The notes under the pieces are model-generated. The model was not told where the DNA came from. It ran no database searches and saw only the letters and a program-made list of their open reading frames with translations. Below are positions 19,134 to 29,437 of a stretch of DNA of 64,000 nucleotides, piece by piece (the stretch's first letter is position 1; each line of letters opens with the position of its first letter). The position numbers were made by a program, and so were the translations under genes. Origin of the DNA: Zygaena filipendulae (taxonomy: Eukaryota; Arthropoda; Insecta; Lepidoptera; Zygaenidae); contig CAJRBF020000001.1 of NCBI GenBank assembly GCA_907165275.2, positions 744,001 through 808,000 on the forward strand. Direction: 5' to 3'.

Positions 19134-21954
19134 TCATTGCAGCGACTGGGCGGAACTTTGCTGGAATACATCGTCCAGTCGCTGAGTGCTTACGGCTACG
19201 GCCATTTCTCGGCCTAGGGCTTCCCGGCTCCTCTCTTCGCTTTCCTTTTCCTTCATGATCGAGGTGACGAAATACTGGATGCGACTCCAATGTGCTTCGC
19301 AGCTAAGCATCACCTCGACCATGTTTTCCTTGGAGATGTGGGTGCGGATGTCCCTGGCCAGTTGCTCCCGTTCTTCGAAGAACCGGGGGCACACGAAGAG
19401 GGTGTGCTCGGCGGTATCTGTCCCAGTGCAGTACCAGCAAGTGTCGGTGGTGGATTTGCCGATACGTTTACGGTAGGCGTTAAAAATTCCGTGTCCCGAG
19501 AGGCACTGGGACAGATAGTAATCCACCGAGCCGAAGTCGCGCTTGTGCCACGCTCTGACATCTGGCAAGATGGCTCTGGTCCAGAGGCCCTTCCCGGGCT
19601 CGGCCCAAGAGTTCTGCCACTCAGATAAGGTCTTTCGTCTGAGGGCTGCTCTCATCTGGTCCGTCTTTTGAGGCAGCTTATACACTCGGCAGGACTCCTC
19701 GATGACCAGGTGGAGGGGTATCAGACCCGAGATCGCCAGGGCTGCTTCGTAGGAGACTGTGCGATACAGGCAGGCAACGCGTATCGCAGCAAGTCTATAG
19801 CAGCCCTCGATCCCGATCCTGGCTTTGCCAAATCTGAGACCCTCCTTCCATACTGGGGCCGCGTAGCAGATAATGGACCTCACGACCCCTGCGAGCAGCC
19901 TTCGCTTCACCGTCCTTGGCCCGTCGATGCGCGGCATCAGCCTGCCTAGCGCTTGACAGCGCGCGGCGGCCTTGTTGACCGAGTTTTTTATATGTGGCAG
20001 GAACGTCATCGACTTGTCGAGGAGCACGCCCAAGCACTTCACAGTACTAGCAGGTTGGATCCTCGTTCCTAGCACTGTGAAGTGGAACGGTATATGCTTC
20101 CTGCGACCTGAAGCGACCATCACCTCTGTTTTTTCGGGCACCAGCTCCAGGCCCCGCTCCGCCATCCAGTGTCCCACCATGCAGACGGCTGCGTTTACCT
20201 TCGCCATGAGGCCCTCTTCGCGCTTCGCCGAGACGATTAGAGTCAGGTCATCGGCGAAGCCAACGGCTTTGGTCCTAGGCGGTAGTTGGATCCTGAGCAC
20301 ACCGTCATACATTATGTTCCAAAGGAGTGAGGCGAGAACGGAGCCCTGGGGGACACCCCTCCGGACCTGAACCCTTTCCGATCCCTCTCGATGGTCGAAT
20401 TCGAGGAGCCTGTCAGAGAAGTATGAGTCGATCAAGCGGATGAGATAGGGCTCTATACCTCTTCTAACAAGCTCGCTCATGATGACGCTCCATCTAGCCG
20501 AGTTGAAGGCATTCCGGACGTCGAGGGTAACAACTGCGCAGAACCTCCGAGTGCGCCAAGTCCCACTTCGTGCGCGCTCGATCGCCCCACAGACAGCCTT
20601 CAGCGCGTCAACTGTAGATCGAGCTTTCCTGAACCCGAACTGGGTTTCGGCCAAGTCTCCCTTATTCTGGAGATCTTCGGTCAGCCTTCCGGAGACAAGC
20701 CGCTCGAAAAGCTTTCCCAGGTGGTTAAGGAGGCAGATCGGGCGATAGGCATTTGGGGCTGTCAGATGTTCTTTCCCAGGTTTTTTAAATAGCACCAATC
20801 TTGCGTGCTTCCAGTCCTTCGGGAAGCACCCCGAATCGAGGCAGGCATTCATCAGGTCGAGTAAGGCCTCTGGGTGTGCTTCGCCGAAGGTCCTGATCGC
20901 CACCGCTGGCAGGTCGTCTGGTCCTGGAGCCTTCCCAAGTTTTATTCCTGAGAGGGCCGTCTCGAGGATCGAGGGAGGATGTCGTGGAGGGGGCCCTCAG
21001 TCGTTTGGTCACGATCTGATAGCCCCTCCCCCACGGATCGCTGTCAAGTTCTTCAATTGTCTTTTTCCAGGCGTCGCACTTGGCACTGGTGATTGCTCCA
21101 GCCAGATTTCGCCGAGCACTATTTAATATGGCTGCGAGATTGTCCCTGTCCTCCGGGGTCACCCTTTTCAAGGCTCTTCTTGCCTTGGAGCACAGCCCCC
21201 TCAGCTCAGCAATCCTGGGCGTCCACCAATAGACTTCTCTTTTGCCGGAGCGCGAGGATTTTTTGGGCATCGCAACGTTGCAGCACTTTGTTAAAAGAGC
21301 CGCAACGCTACGAGCATGCTCGTCCGGATCCCCCAGTACGGTTCCCGGTGTTAGGAGCTCGACGCAGGAGACGAAAGTTTCCTTATCGAACTTTTTGCCA
21401 TTCCAGCCCCTAACGGGCCTCACCGGGGGTCCGGTGGCATGGCGGAGGCTGAAGTGAATGTAGCGATGGTCACTAAGCGTCTCCGCGTCGAGCACCCGCC
21501 AGCCCGTAATTGAGCCCAGCGCTATCTCGTCCGCGAGGGTCAGGTCGAGGATTGACGCCGAGGTGCCCCTTAAGAATGTTGGCTTGTTCCCAAGGTTGCA
21601 GACGCTGAGGTTGCAGCCAGCAAGCAGCTCGGCCACGAGGCGTCCTCTCCAGTCTTGAGCAGGCGCACCCCACTCAGGAGATTTGGAGTTGAAGTCGCCC
21701 GCTATCACCTTGGGGAGACCACAGCGGCCGATGCTGCTCGCTAGGAGCTGCAAATCCAGCGCGAACTTCTCTGGCTCAGCGTTAGGGGAGAAGTAACAGC
21801 TGAAGACAGCAAACCCCTCAACCCGCAGCCAGACAAAGCCCTCTTCGCAGCCCAGCAGCTCAGCATCCAAGTTCCCCGAGATGAGCACCGCCGCCCTGCC
21901 AGTCAGGTCAGAGAACCAGCCAGTGTCTCTCGCTCGATGGGGTTCGGAGATAAC
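19134..21954 (-). pseudogene. ORF2 endonuclease-RT of element C, downstream part
   Basis: This part contains most of ORF2. From 21954 the endonuclease reads ISEPHRARDTGWFSDLTGRA, SCYFSPNAEPEKF, GDFNSKSPEWG and LSDHRYIHFSLR. A one-base frame change near 20985 separates it from the RT frame, which holds YRPICLLNHLGKLFERLV, TLDVRNAFNSARW, GVPQGSVLASLLWN and GFADDLTLIV. The C-terminal finger begins CWYCTGTDTAEHTLFVC, and the protein ends VFQQSSAQSLQ. The first roughly 30 residues lie beyond the nested LINE at 25013-25105. The LINE and the frameshift both inactivate it. Confidence 0.85.
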
Positions 21955-22045
21955 GTAATATATATTACGCACGATAACATTGTATTACGCACGTCAGCAC
22001 GTCATTCAATCGGCTCCCGAGTTATAATTAATTTTTCCAAGGAAA

Positions 22046-22606
22046 ATGCCTACCGGGGTACGTGAAAGTGACAGTTCGCTTATAAAAAAGAGTTTGTCTA
22101 GCTTGGAACTAAAAGTTGCGACGCAAAACAGTGAAATTAGTGCATTAAAAGATGAAATTCGAAAATTGACGACGACTATTACATTGTTATGTGAGGGTGG
22201 AAACAAAACGAAGTGTGACAAATGCGAGTTATCTTACGCTGCGTTAATAACAAAAGATACTACTGGCCATGTGAGTGCGAGCGGGACACAAACTCCAACG
22301 GTGCTGCCGGTGCCTATAAGACAAAAAGGGACGGATTCGCTCCGACACAAGAAATTAAATGAAAATGAATCTACTCACGGTAAACATTTTAAACAAAAGA
22401 AACTAAGTGTTACTGAGAGCCCTATCCCTAACAAGAAAGAAGCAGAGGTGGTGATTGAGGTGGAAGCAGATCAGCCCAAGAATAATAATGATAACTGGTC
22501 GCAAGTAATTAATAGAAAACGGCGTAATCAAAAACGACGAACAAACCAAATAGTTCGCGGTGACGGTGCGCTGAGCAATATACTATCTGCAGCGAATCGC
22601 GCCTAA
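22046..22606 (+). pseudogene. LINE ORF1, CR1-like element
   Basis: The ATG at 22046 starts MPTGVRESDSSLIKKSL. Residues 10-50 form a short coiled-coil-like helix, followed by a lysine-rich, low-complexity linker. The frame stops at 22606. The usual C-terminal module continues in another frame from about 22610 (YLHVWGARPDTKEENVIAYL) and hits a stop near 22770. The gene is therefore broken by a frameshift and a nonsense change. The C-terminal module resembles that of the LINE ORF1 at 14200-15138. Confidence 0.6.
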
Positions 22607-22899
22607 TACCTACATGTGTGGGGCGCGCGGCCGGACACCAAGGAAGAAAATGTTATTGCTTATTTAAATAGCAAAAATCCGTCGCCTCTGTATTCGGCAT
22701 TGAAATTGACTCCTAAGAGATCGACAGACTACACTTCTTTTAAGGTAGGCGTCCCAGAGGATCAGTTCTAAGAATGTATTTCACCGCAATTTTGGCCCAA
22801 AGGATTATTCGCAGAGCGATGGTTTTTTCGTATCGAGCGGGCCCGGGCTGAAAAAGAGAAAGATACAGGCAAGTAACCCTACACCGCTAAACATCTATT

Positions 22900-24767
22900 A
22901 TCAAAATGTGAATCGGCTAAAAACCAAACTGTTAGAATGGAGGTCGAGCTTTGAGCTCTGTGATGAGATTAACATAGTGGCAGCAACGGAGACTAATTTG
23001 GACGAGTCGGTTTGTGACGCCGAAGTGTGCAGCGGCAGCGGCGGTTGGTCGGTGCTGCGCCGCGACCGCGCCGGGCGCGCCGGCGGCGGCGTGATGCTGG
23101 CGGCGCGAGCGCCGCTGCGGCTCGAGCGGGTGACGCGGTATGAGACGACGGACGGTGAGGACCTATGGGCTAAATTCCAACTAAATGGACAAACGTTACT
23201 TATTTGTGCCGTATACATACCACCGAGCGCGTGTGATGACACTTATTTAAAGTTTTTTGACAGTGTCGGCCATGTATGTACCCTACATTCGCCTACTAAA
23301 ATAATAGTATTAGGTGACCTTAATTTGTACAGTGCAAGTACTAATATTAATGATTATTTTATATATTTTAAATCCTTATGTGAAACCCCAATACCGAAAT
23401 CAGGCTCTAAAACTCAGGTAGAAAATTACCGGCCAGTTGCAATCTTGTGTGCATTAGCAAAAGTATTTGAATCGGCGCTGCACGCCCGATTGTTGCCGCA
23501 ATGTAGGCCCTATATTACGTCAGCGCAACATGCGTTTCTACCTAAACGCTCGGTGACCACTAACTTAGTTTCACTAGTAGATAAAATTTCGTTAGATATG
23601 GACAGGAGGAAACAGGTAGACGTTATTTACTTAGATTTTCAAAAAGCGTTCGATCGCGTAGATAATGACGTCCTTTTATGGAAACTGGGTATCATGGGAT
23701 TTACACCCAGACTTGTTAAATTGTTTTCTAGTTACCTAAGGGATAGGAAGCAGTATGTCAGGTATGGCTCATATGTATCCGAGTACTATGATACCCGTTC
23801 AGGAATAAGTCAAGGTTCAAATCTAGGACCCTTACTATTTGTATTATTAATAAACGACCTCCCCTATTTTAATATTTTAATATTCGCGGATGATGTCAAG
23901 TTATATAAGACTTGTGAATTTAAATGCGATTGTAATGCACTACAGAACGATCTCGATGCAGTTCATGGCTGGAGTATGAGGAATAAATTGTTGTTCAATC
24001 CTTCCAAATGTGAAACCATGACGTTCACCCGGTCGAGTACTCCTTTACGTTTCGAATATGCGATAGGTGGCGCAACTGTGTCGCGAGTGCAGCAGGTGCG
24101 GGATCTCGGCGTGCTGTTCGACCCAGCACTGACGTTTCACGCGAACGTACAGCACGTGGCCGACGCGGCCCGCCGCCGCCTCGGGTTTGTGTTACGCAAT
24201 GCGGCGCCGCTCTCACCCCCCGCGATGAGAGCATTGTATAACGCGCTGGTGAGGAGCGTGCTGGAGACCAGCTCGGTGGTCTGGAACCCGCACGAAGATA
24301 AATATATACTCCTGTTGGAGCGTGTGCAAAAGCAGTTCTTGCGTGCGCTCTACAGGAAGTCGTTCGACCACTACCCGTTTATGTACCCTACTCTCTTCCT
24401 CGCGGGGCAGCTCGGATATCAAACTTTAGAAGTGAGAAGAAGTGTGGCGTTGGCTAAATTCGTAATTAATCTAATAAGGGACCGAATAGATTGCACAGAG
24501 CTAGTTCAAGTGTTTACGCGACTGTCTGTACCCAATGTGCTAACCCAAGCTAACATGCGGCCTCGGTACCGGGCGCTGCTCGCCCAGGAGCGGGCGCGCA
24601 CGGTGGCGAGGCGGCAGGCGCCGGCGGCGCGCGCGCGCACCCTCATCGATGCGGTGCTGGAAGCAGCACCGCACTGTGACCTGTTTGTGACTGGGATTGG
24701 ATGTCTCATGAAGGAATGCAACAGAGTATGTGAGGTGATGTATGCCAGGAGCACCACCATAACATGA
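22900..24767 (+). pseudogene. LINE ORF2 with internal deletion, CR1-like element
   Basis: The frame opens with a partial endonuclease (IYYQNVNRLKTKLLEW, ATETNLDESV, LGDLNLYS). It then jumps near 23390 directly to the RT (VENYRPVAILCALAKVFESA), so the C-terminal endonuclease half and the linker are missing. RT motifs are YLDFQKAFDRVD, GISQGSNLGPLLFVLLIND and IFADDVKLYK. The thumb follows and the frame ends RSTTIT. The frame stays open across the deletion, so a shorter protein could be made, but without a complete endonuclease the copy is non-autonomous. Confidence 0.7.
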
Positions 24768-25007
24768 TTATTAATAATTAAGTACTTATATAAATTTGAC
24801 ATATTATTGATTTGTAAATTTGACATAATAATATAATGCTATGATGACTATATTAATTTACTGATTGTATAATGATTGTTATTGATTTATTACTATATTA
24901 ATTTATAGTTTAATTAAATGTACTTTATAATGCTTTGGTCAATTGTACTGTAAAGTTATAAATGAATGACTAAATAAATAAATAAATAAATAAAAATAAA
25001 TAAATAA

Positions 25008-25105
25008 ATAACAGCCACGTCAATATGGCGTTGTGCCATCTCGGCGGTTAGCAGATCTTGGGCACTGCGACAGGTGTTAAGACCAGTTTGTAGGCACCTG
25101 ATCTT
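25008..25105 (-). pseudogene. First part of ORF2 of element C, upstream of the nested LINE
   Basis: This short stretch holds the ORF2 N-terminus, TGLNTCRSAQDLLTAEMAQR and on to HIDVAV, after which the nested LINE begins. No ATG is visible close to the ORF1 stop in this frame, so element C does not show the TAATG overlap seen in W and Y. Confidence 0.65.
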
Positions 25106-26571
25106 TATATCTCCATCGCGAGCCCCCCGGCTGGATTTTGGGGCCCTGGCGGCGGCACTGCTCCGTTTTTTGGAAGCCCTGTAGATTGTGGTCTCGCTGG
25201 CTGTATGCCGCGAATAGTGACGTTCCAGCTTGGGCATTGCCTCGAACCCGCGCGATGGCTCACTCTATCGAGCCCCTTGTCCTGGCATACAGGGCAGGAG
25301 ATCTCCGCATCACAGAATTGCACGCGGTGTTCGGTGCTTCCGCACTTGGCGCACCTGTCACTGCGATCAGGCCCCGGGCACCTGGTTGCGCGATGCCCAA
25401 ACTCAAGGCAGCGGAAGCACTTGATCTTTTCTTCGTACGGTCTGACCGTCGCACGCATCCAACCTATCCGTAGCTTGCGCTCATCTGCTAACCTTCTCGC
25501 ATCTTCTTTAGGTAGCTCGATGACCGCGCATTTGCTCACAGAGCCACTGGTCCAGACGCGCTTGATCGCGAAGTCCCTATACCGATCCTGTAACGCGTCG
25601 ATAATGTCACCGTTTTCGGTGTCCACATCCAGGCCAGAGATGAAGACCGAAGCCATATCACGGAGAGCCCGGACATTCAAATCCGGGCATTTCTCGGTGA
25701 CAGCTCTCCTCACATCCTCAGCTCGGAACTGGCCCCCCTCTATTTCAAGTAGGAGGTCTCCTTGCTGAGTCCTCCTAACGGATGAGAAGGTAAGGCCGTT
25801 CAAATCCTGAGTGAGGCTGCCTTTGACCTTTTTGAGAGCAGCCGAGTAGCTCGAGTCGGTTATTCTGACCAGTACGGCTTCTGGTCTGGACCTGGGTCTG
25901 GCCACTCTAGGCCGCTGGTCCTTTAGTGACCCTCCTGGTGTCTTCGTAGGTGCCTTGAGCTCTTTCTTATTCCCCTCAGCCTTTTTGGTTCCTCTTCGCT
26001 TCCTCCCTTTTCTCCCTACCTTCTGCCATTCGTCATTTGACGTTGGTTGTAGGTCAGTTTCGGATGGGAGAGGAACTTGGACCAGTCTGGGTGCCTCCGT
26101 CGCAACCGGCTGGGGCACAGGGGTTGGTTCTTCGGAGGGGTATCCCATGTATGGGTCCCATTCAGGTCCCGTTTGTTGGCTCACCAAGGAGGTATTAATG
26201 CCGACCTCAACGCCTGCCTTCCAAGGTGAGGTGGAAGTGGCCTTCTCAGCAAGATTGGTTGCCCTTCTCGGTCTCTTGGGTGTGCGTTCTCTTTCTTCGT
26301 CTCTCTTCAGGCGAGCCACAAGAAGCCGGACTCGGGTATCCTTTATTTTGTGGCAGAATCCCTGGATGTCCTTTACTGCGGTTTTGATATTGCTGGCTGT
26401 GCTGCGGTACGGTCCAGTTTTAGAGCAAACCATCTCACTCAGAGCGTCCACTTTCTCGGCCACGAATACCCAGCACGCCTCCTCCTCGCGTTTAAGCACT
26501 TCTAGGTCGGCTGAAGGTGTCTTAATCGGTGACTGCCGTTTCCTCTTTTGCTGGGCCGGCGTGCTCGTCAT
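25105..26571 (-). CDS. ORF1 gag-like protein, element C (about 488 aa)
   Basis: Zinc-knuckle ORF1 of an R1-clade element. The best ATG is at 26571 (MTSTPAQQKRKRQSP). The frame is open further upstream, past the element boundary at 26675 into the 3' UTR of element D, so the original start may have been lost by truncation. A helical segment (LKREEEACWVFVAEKVDALSE) lies near the start, then basic linkers. The C-terminal knuckles start CFRCLEFGHRATRC, CAKCGSTEHRVQFC and CPVCQDKGLDRVSH. The protein ends GGLAMEI. It has no internal stop. Confidence 0.7.
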   Translation of the reverse strand: MTSTPAQQKRKRQSPIKTPSADLEVLKREEEACWVFVAEKVDALSEMVCSKTGPYRSTASNIKTAVKDIQGFCHKIKDTRVRLLVARLKRDEERERTPKRPRRATNLAEKATSTSPWKAGVEVGINTSLVSQQTGPEWDPYMGYPSEEPTPVPQPVATEAPRLVQVPLPSETDLQPTSNDEWQKVGRKGRKRRGTKKAEGNKKELKAPTKTPGGSLKDQRPRVARPRSRPEAVLVRITDSSYSAALKKVKGSLTQDLNGLTFSSVRRTQQGDLLLEIEGGQFRAEDVRRAVTEKCPDLNVRALRDMASVFISGLDVDTENGDIIDALQDRYRDFAIKRVWTSGSVSKCAVIELPKEDARRLADERKLRIGWMRATVRPYEEKIKCFRCLEFGHRATRCPGPDRSDRCAKCGSTEHRVQFCDAEISCPVCQDKGLDRVSHRAGSRQCPSWNVTIRGIQPARPQSTGLPKNGAVPPPGPQNPAGGLAMEI

Positions 26572-26675
26572 CGGAGAATAGAAGGTTGTTGGGCTCCTCT
26601 CCGGGGGCGAGCGCGCCAGGCTCTTTCTCGGTCTGAATACTTCATCGTCCTGTAAGGGCTCCACTGGGTCGAGGG

Positions 26676-26684
26676 ATCCTATCC
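26676..26684. repeat. ATCCTATCC junction between elements C and D
   Basis: Two units of the same pentanucleotide found at 18281 and 18937, lying between the 5' end of C and the short poly-A tail of D. It shows that C and D share the array context. Confidence 0.7.
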
Positions 26685-26756
26685 TTTTTTTAAAGAAACT
26701 GGGGAAATGCATTTACGCACCCCCGCGCCTGGGCTGATATGTACAGGTGGCGCGGG
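26685..26756 (-). mobile_element. 3' end of element D, interrupted by Polinton A
   Basis: A seven-base poly-A tail followed by a 3' UTR of the same family as T and B' (GGGGAAATGCATTTACGCAC and on to GGTGGCGCGGG). It stops at 26756, where the Polinton terminal repeat begins. The rest of D must lie beyond the right edge of the window. Confidence 0.75.
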
Positions 26757-26894
26757 AGTAGGTATATATTGTATGTTCTGGACCACTTCGTTCTTTCGCA
26801 ATGAGCGAGCACGTGCTCGCTCCCGAAATCACTCCGATGGTCCAGACCATACAATATATACCAATCAAAATGATTCACTTGTCGGATCGATCAT
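26757..26894. repeat. Terminal inverted repeat of Polinton A (left)
   Basis: This matches the 138-bp repeats of copy B with one visible difference (CTCGCTCCCG against CTCGCTCGCG). It contains a long imperfect palindrome running from GGTATATATTGTATG to CATACAATATATACC around a GAGCGAGCACGTGCTCGCTC core. Downstream (26930-26990) are further copies of a TTGTCGGATCGATCATmotif and a short palindrome, GTGGTCCAGGCCCTGGACCAC less one base at its ends, which may be subterminal binding sites. Confidence 0.9.
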
Positions 26895-27134
26895 GCAAAA
26901 ACAATTATCGCTCGCAAAATCATTCCAGTGGTCCAGGCCCTGGACCACACAATCAAAAAGATTCATTTGTCGGATCGATCATTTGTCAGATCAATTACAA
27001 AAGATTTATCTGTGGAATGATAATACAGCGAAATCCATACCATGAAACGATTAGACGTCTGGTAGTTCTCATGTTTTGACTTAAAAATAAATGTAACTAA
27101 CGAAATAGCACACTACTGACTTGACACGTGCATC

Positions 27135-27821
27135 ATGAAGTTTGTTAAACAGTCACAATCGTTAAATATTGATAATGTTTTTGTCGAAGTAAAAAATACC
27201 ATGTCACGTCATGGAAGTCTTCTACCTAGCACTGTACGATGCATCATTTGTGGACCGTCGAGCTGTGGGAAAACAAATTTGATGATTGGACTACTTTTGC
27301 ACGAAAACGGGTTACATTATCGAAATGTGTATGTTTATTCTAAAACATTACAACAACCAAAATATGTGTTTTTAGAAAAGGTTTTGGAACGAGTTCCAAA
27401 TGTTTTATTTGAAAAGTATCGTGATAATGATGAAGTTTTAAGTCTACAAGATGCTAAACCCTACTCCGTGATTGTATTTGACGACGTTGCATGTGAAAAT
27501 CAAAATAACATACGAGATTACTTTGCAATGGGCAGACACAAATATATTGATTGTTTTTATCTCAACCAAACATATAGTAAAATCCCTAAACAGTTAGTGA
27601 GAGATAACGCGAATTTAATTATACTTTTTAAACAAGATGAAACCAATATGAAACATGTTTATGATGAGCACGTTAATACAGACATGACGTGGGGTCAATT
27701 TCGCGAAATGTGTTCAAAGATTTGGATCAATCCTTACAATTATTTGGTTATAAACAAGGATTGTACTAAAAATAATGGTTGCTATAGAAACAAATTAGAC
27801 ACTTTTGTGGTGTTCGACTAA
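27135..27821 (+). CDS. Packaging ATPase (FtsK/HerA-A32 type), Polinton A
   Basis: A 228-aa genome-packaging ATPase of the kind shared by Polintons, adintoviruses and adeno-like viruses; it would drive DNA into the capsid. The Walker A motif GPSSCGKT is at residues 40-47 and the Walker B SVIVFDDV at 111-118. The usual length is 200-260 aa, so it is complete. Its ATG lies about 240 bp inside the terminal repeat, making it the first gene from this end. It differs from copy B by a few substitutions (for example DNDEV against DKDEV) and has no lesion. Confidence 0.9.
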   Translation: MKFVKQSQSLNIDNVFVEVKNTMSRHGSLLPSTVRCIICGPSSCGKTNLMIGLLLHENGLHYRNVYVYSKTLQQPKYVFLEKVLERVPNVLFEKYRDNDEVLSLQDAKPYSVIVFDDVACENQNNIRDYFAMGRHKYIDCFYLNQTYSKIPKQLVRDNANLIILFKQDETNMKHVYDEHVNTDMTWGQFREMCSKIWINPYNYLVINKDCTKNNGCYRNKLDTFVVFD

Positions 27822-27916
27822 CAAAGAACATAAATAATACCTTTAAATAGAGGAACGCATGTTTTAAACTTCATTTGTTATCGGATGCTAAATCAATAAC
27901 GACTCGTCCGGTTATA

Positions 27917-28792
27917 ATGGAAAAATCATTAAAAAGACGAATTGTTGATGCTGCAGAAGCAGTTAAGAAAAAGGTGCGAAAAATGAGAAATGTCGAAATT
28001 GAAAATAAACGTGCATTGGAAACCGTGTTCAAGCCGGTCACAGAACCTCTTGCTCAATTTACGAAAGCTAATGAAAAAGCAACAAAACAAAAGCTGATTG
28101 AAAAATCTGAAGGCAACACCAACCATAATACCGGTACTGTTAAAGACACCAAGGATGAGAGCAGTGATAATTATTATACAGATAATTCAGAATCTGATTT
28201 AGACACAGACCCCTCAGTTTCATCCGTTATTGATACAACTCTCGATGATAAAAATACCTCATCATGGTCTGTGTCTTCAGAGGCGTTAGATGATGTTGTA
28301 TTTGGTGTTAGATCAGAAAAAGGAAAACTTATGTTAGGTTCATCTCCTATAACGATCGGTGATCGATTTATATCTGTAGCTGGACATAAGTACGCTACCA
28401 CTCCTGGCTTAAAACAATTGTTGCTTAAAAAAGATATCGATTTAAAATTAATTACGGATAGCGACATGAAAAATTACAAAACTATGTTAATGAACACAAA
28501 CGCTCACCGTCGAGATTACGATTCAAAAAAACCCATCAAAAGTAATAAAGGACAAAAATACGTACAAATCATTAGACCTCTGTTTAATATAAAACAAACG
28601 AAAGGAGAAGGCTTACCGTCAATGAAAAAAATACGAAAAGATGTCGACTTAGTATACTGGGACGATCCTAATGAATTGGTGGAACGATTAAAACTATTGA
28701 TAGCATCACGAGAAGCTGGTAACACCGGACTTGACAATGAAATCATTTCTATCATAGAAGAATTGCGTGAAAGTGGACTCATTAATGCCTAA
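27917..28792 (+). CDS. Conserved Polinton protein of unknown function (291 aa), copy A
   Basis: I do not assign a function. The N-terminus is basic and helical (MEKSLKRRIVDAAEAVKKKV), with a nuclear-localisation-like cluster. The middle (residues about 70-120) is acidic and serine-rich. The C-terminal third, with KYATTPGLKQLL and TNAHRRDYDSKKPIKSNKGQ, is a pattern I associate with a widespread Polinton protein next to the ATPase and fibre-like genes. It may be a structural or DNA-associated protein. The ATG at 27917 is preferred over an upstream non-ATG codon. The frame is intact. Confidence 0.65.
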   Translation: MEKSLKRRIVDAAEAVKKKVRKMRNVEIENKRALETVFKPVTEPLAQFTKANEKATKQKLIEKSEGNTNHNTGTVKDTKDESSDNYYTDNSESDLDTDPSVSSVIDTTLDDKNTSSWSVSSEALDDVVFGVRSEKGKLMLGSSPITIGDRFISVAGHKYATTPGLKQLLLKKDIDLKLITDSDMKNYKTMLMNTNAHRRDYDSKKPIKSNKGQKYVQIIRPLFNIKQTKGEGLPSMKKIRKDVDLVYWDDPNELVERLKLLIASREAGNTGLDNEIISIIEELRESGLINA

Positions 28793-28872
28793 ATAAAATA
28801 AATATGTGCATTACTAACGATTAGTTTCATTTTATATTTAGCCTCCCTAAGTAGCAGGTCCTACCTTAAAAT

Positions 28873-29424
28873 ATGAGTATAGACAAATTTGGTCATCATA
28901 TTCATAAAAGAATACGTTTGTCAGAGTTTACATTTAATGACAAGGTGTTAATGAAATCTGAAAATGGTGATTATGATCTAAAAACAGCTAGACTAAGAGG
29001 CATCAAATTTCCTATAGAAGCATACGATGCGGTTAATAAAGAGTATGTCGATCAATTACATGATATGATTATAAAAGAATTCAATAACCTTGTTGAAAAT
29101 ATGCGTTCACAAATTATAATTGACATTACAAATACCGTTACATCTACTTTAAAAGCATACAATGCTTTGTTGAGATCTCATAATGGAGATTATGATTTAC
29201 AAACAGCTAGACTGAGAGGCATCAAACATCCAGTAGAAGCAGATGATGCTGTTAACAAGGAGTATGTAGACCAACTAAACTCCAAGATGTTTAAAGAATT
29301 CAATGGCCTTATTGACAGCTTACGTTCTCAAATTGATGAGTCTACTTTAAAAGCAACGTCTTTAGGGTTAGTAAATCAGTTGGAAGAGAAACTGAACAAG
29401 AACGGGGTGGACAACGAGATTTAA
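28873..29424 (+). pseudogene. Fibre-like repeat protein, copy A (nonsense-truncated)
   Basis: Copy of the fibre-like gene intact at 56433-57023. It has two 52-residue direct repeats containing NGDYDLKTARLRGIK and DAVNKEYVDQL. A C-to-T change makes a stop after GVDNEI, so it ends 13 residues early (183 instead of 196 aa) and no longer overlaps the integrase gene. The missing tail is short, so function may survive. Confidence 0.7.
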
Positions 29425-29437
29425 AGTGCATTACAAA

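Larger units (their letters stand above)
21955..25007 (+). mobile_element. Decayed CR1-like LINE inserted in element C
   Basis: A plus-strand LINE with leader (21955-22045), ORF1, a damaged ORF2, an AT-rich 3' UTR (24768-24960) and a tail of AAAT repeats (24970-25007). ATAAC occurs at both boundaries (21950-21954 and 25008-25012), a likely 5-bp target duplication, though the repetitive tail makes the exact right edge ambiguous. Joining the flanks would restore the endonuclease reading DVAVISEP of element C, which confirms the boundaries. Confidence 0.75.
19021..26675 (-). mobile_element. R1-clade element C with nested LINE
   Basis: Minus-strand non-LTR retrotransposon with poly-A tail (19021-19037), 3' UTR, ORF2 and ORF1. 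Its ORF2 is interrupted by a plus-strand LINE at 21955-25007. Both outer ends touch TATCC/ATCCT units (19020 and 26676-26685). Its proteins differ clearly from the W/V/T/Y families. The 3' UTR stem pairs GAGGAGGGG (19041-19049) with CCCCTCCTC (19116-19124) and CCCTGCCGG (19066-19074) with CCGGCAGGG (19081-19089). Confidence 0.8.

Noticed and set aside
1..26756. Host protein-coding or tRNA/rRNA genes in the LINE array
   Set aside because: Every long frame was accounted for by retrotransposon ORFs or their shadows; no cloverleaf or rRNA sequence was recognised.
28174..28467. Minus-strand frames opposite the 291-aa gene (also 57429-57722)
   Set aside because: Shadow frames of a real gene, conserved only because the two copies are nearly identical.
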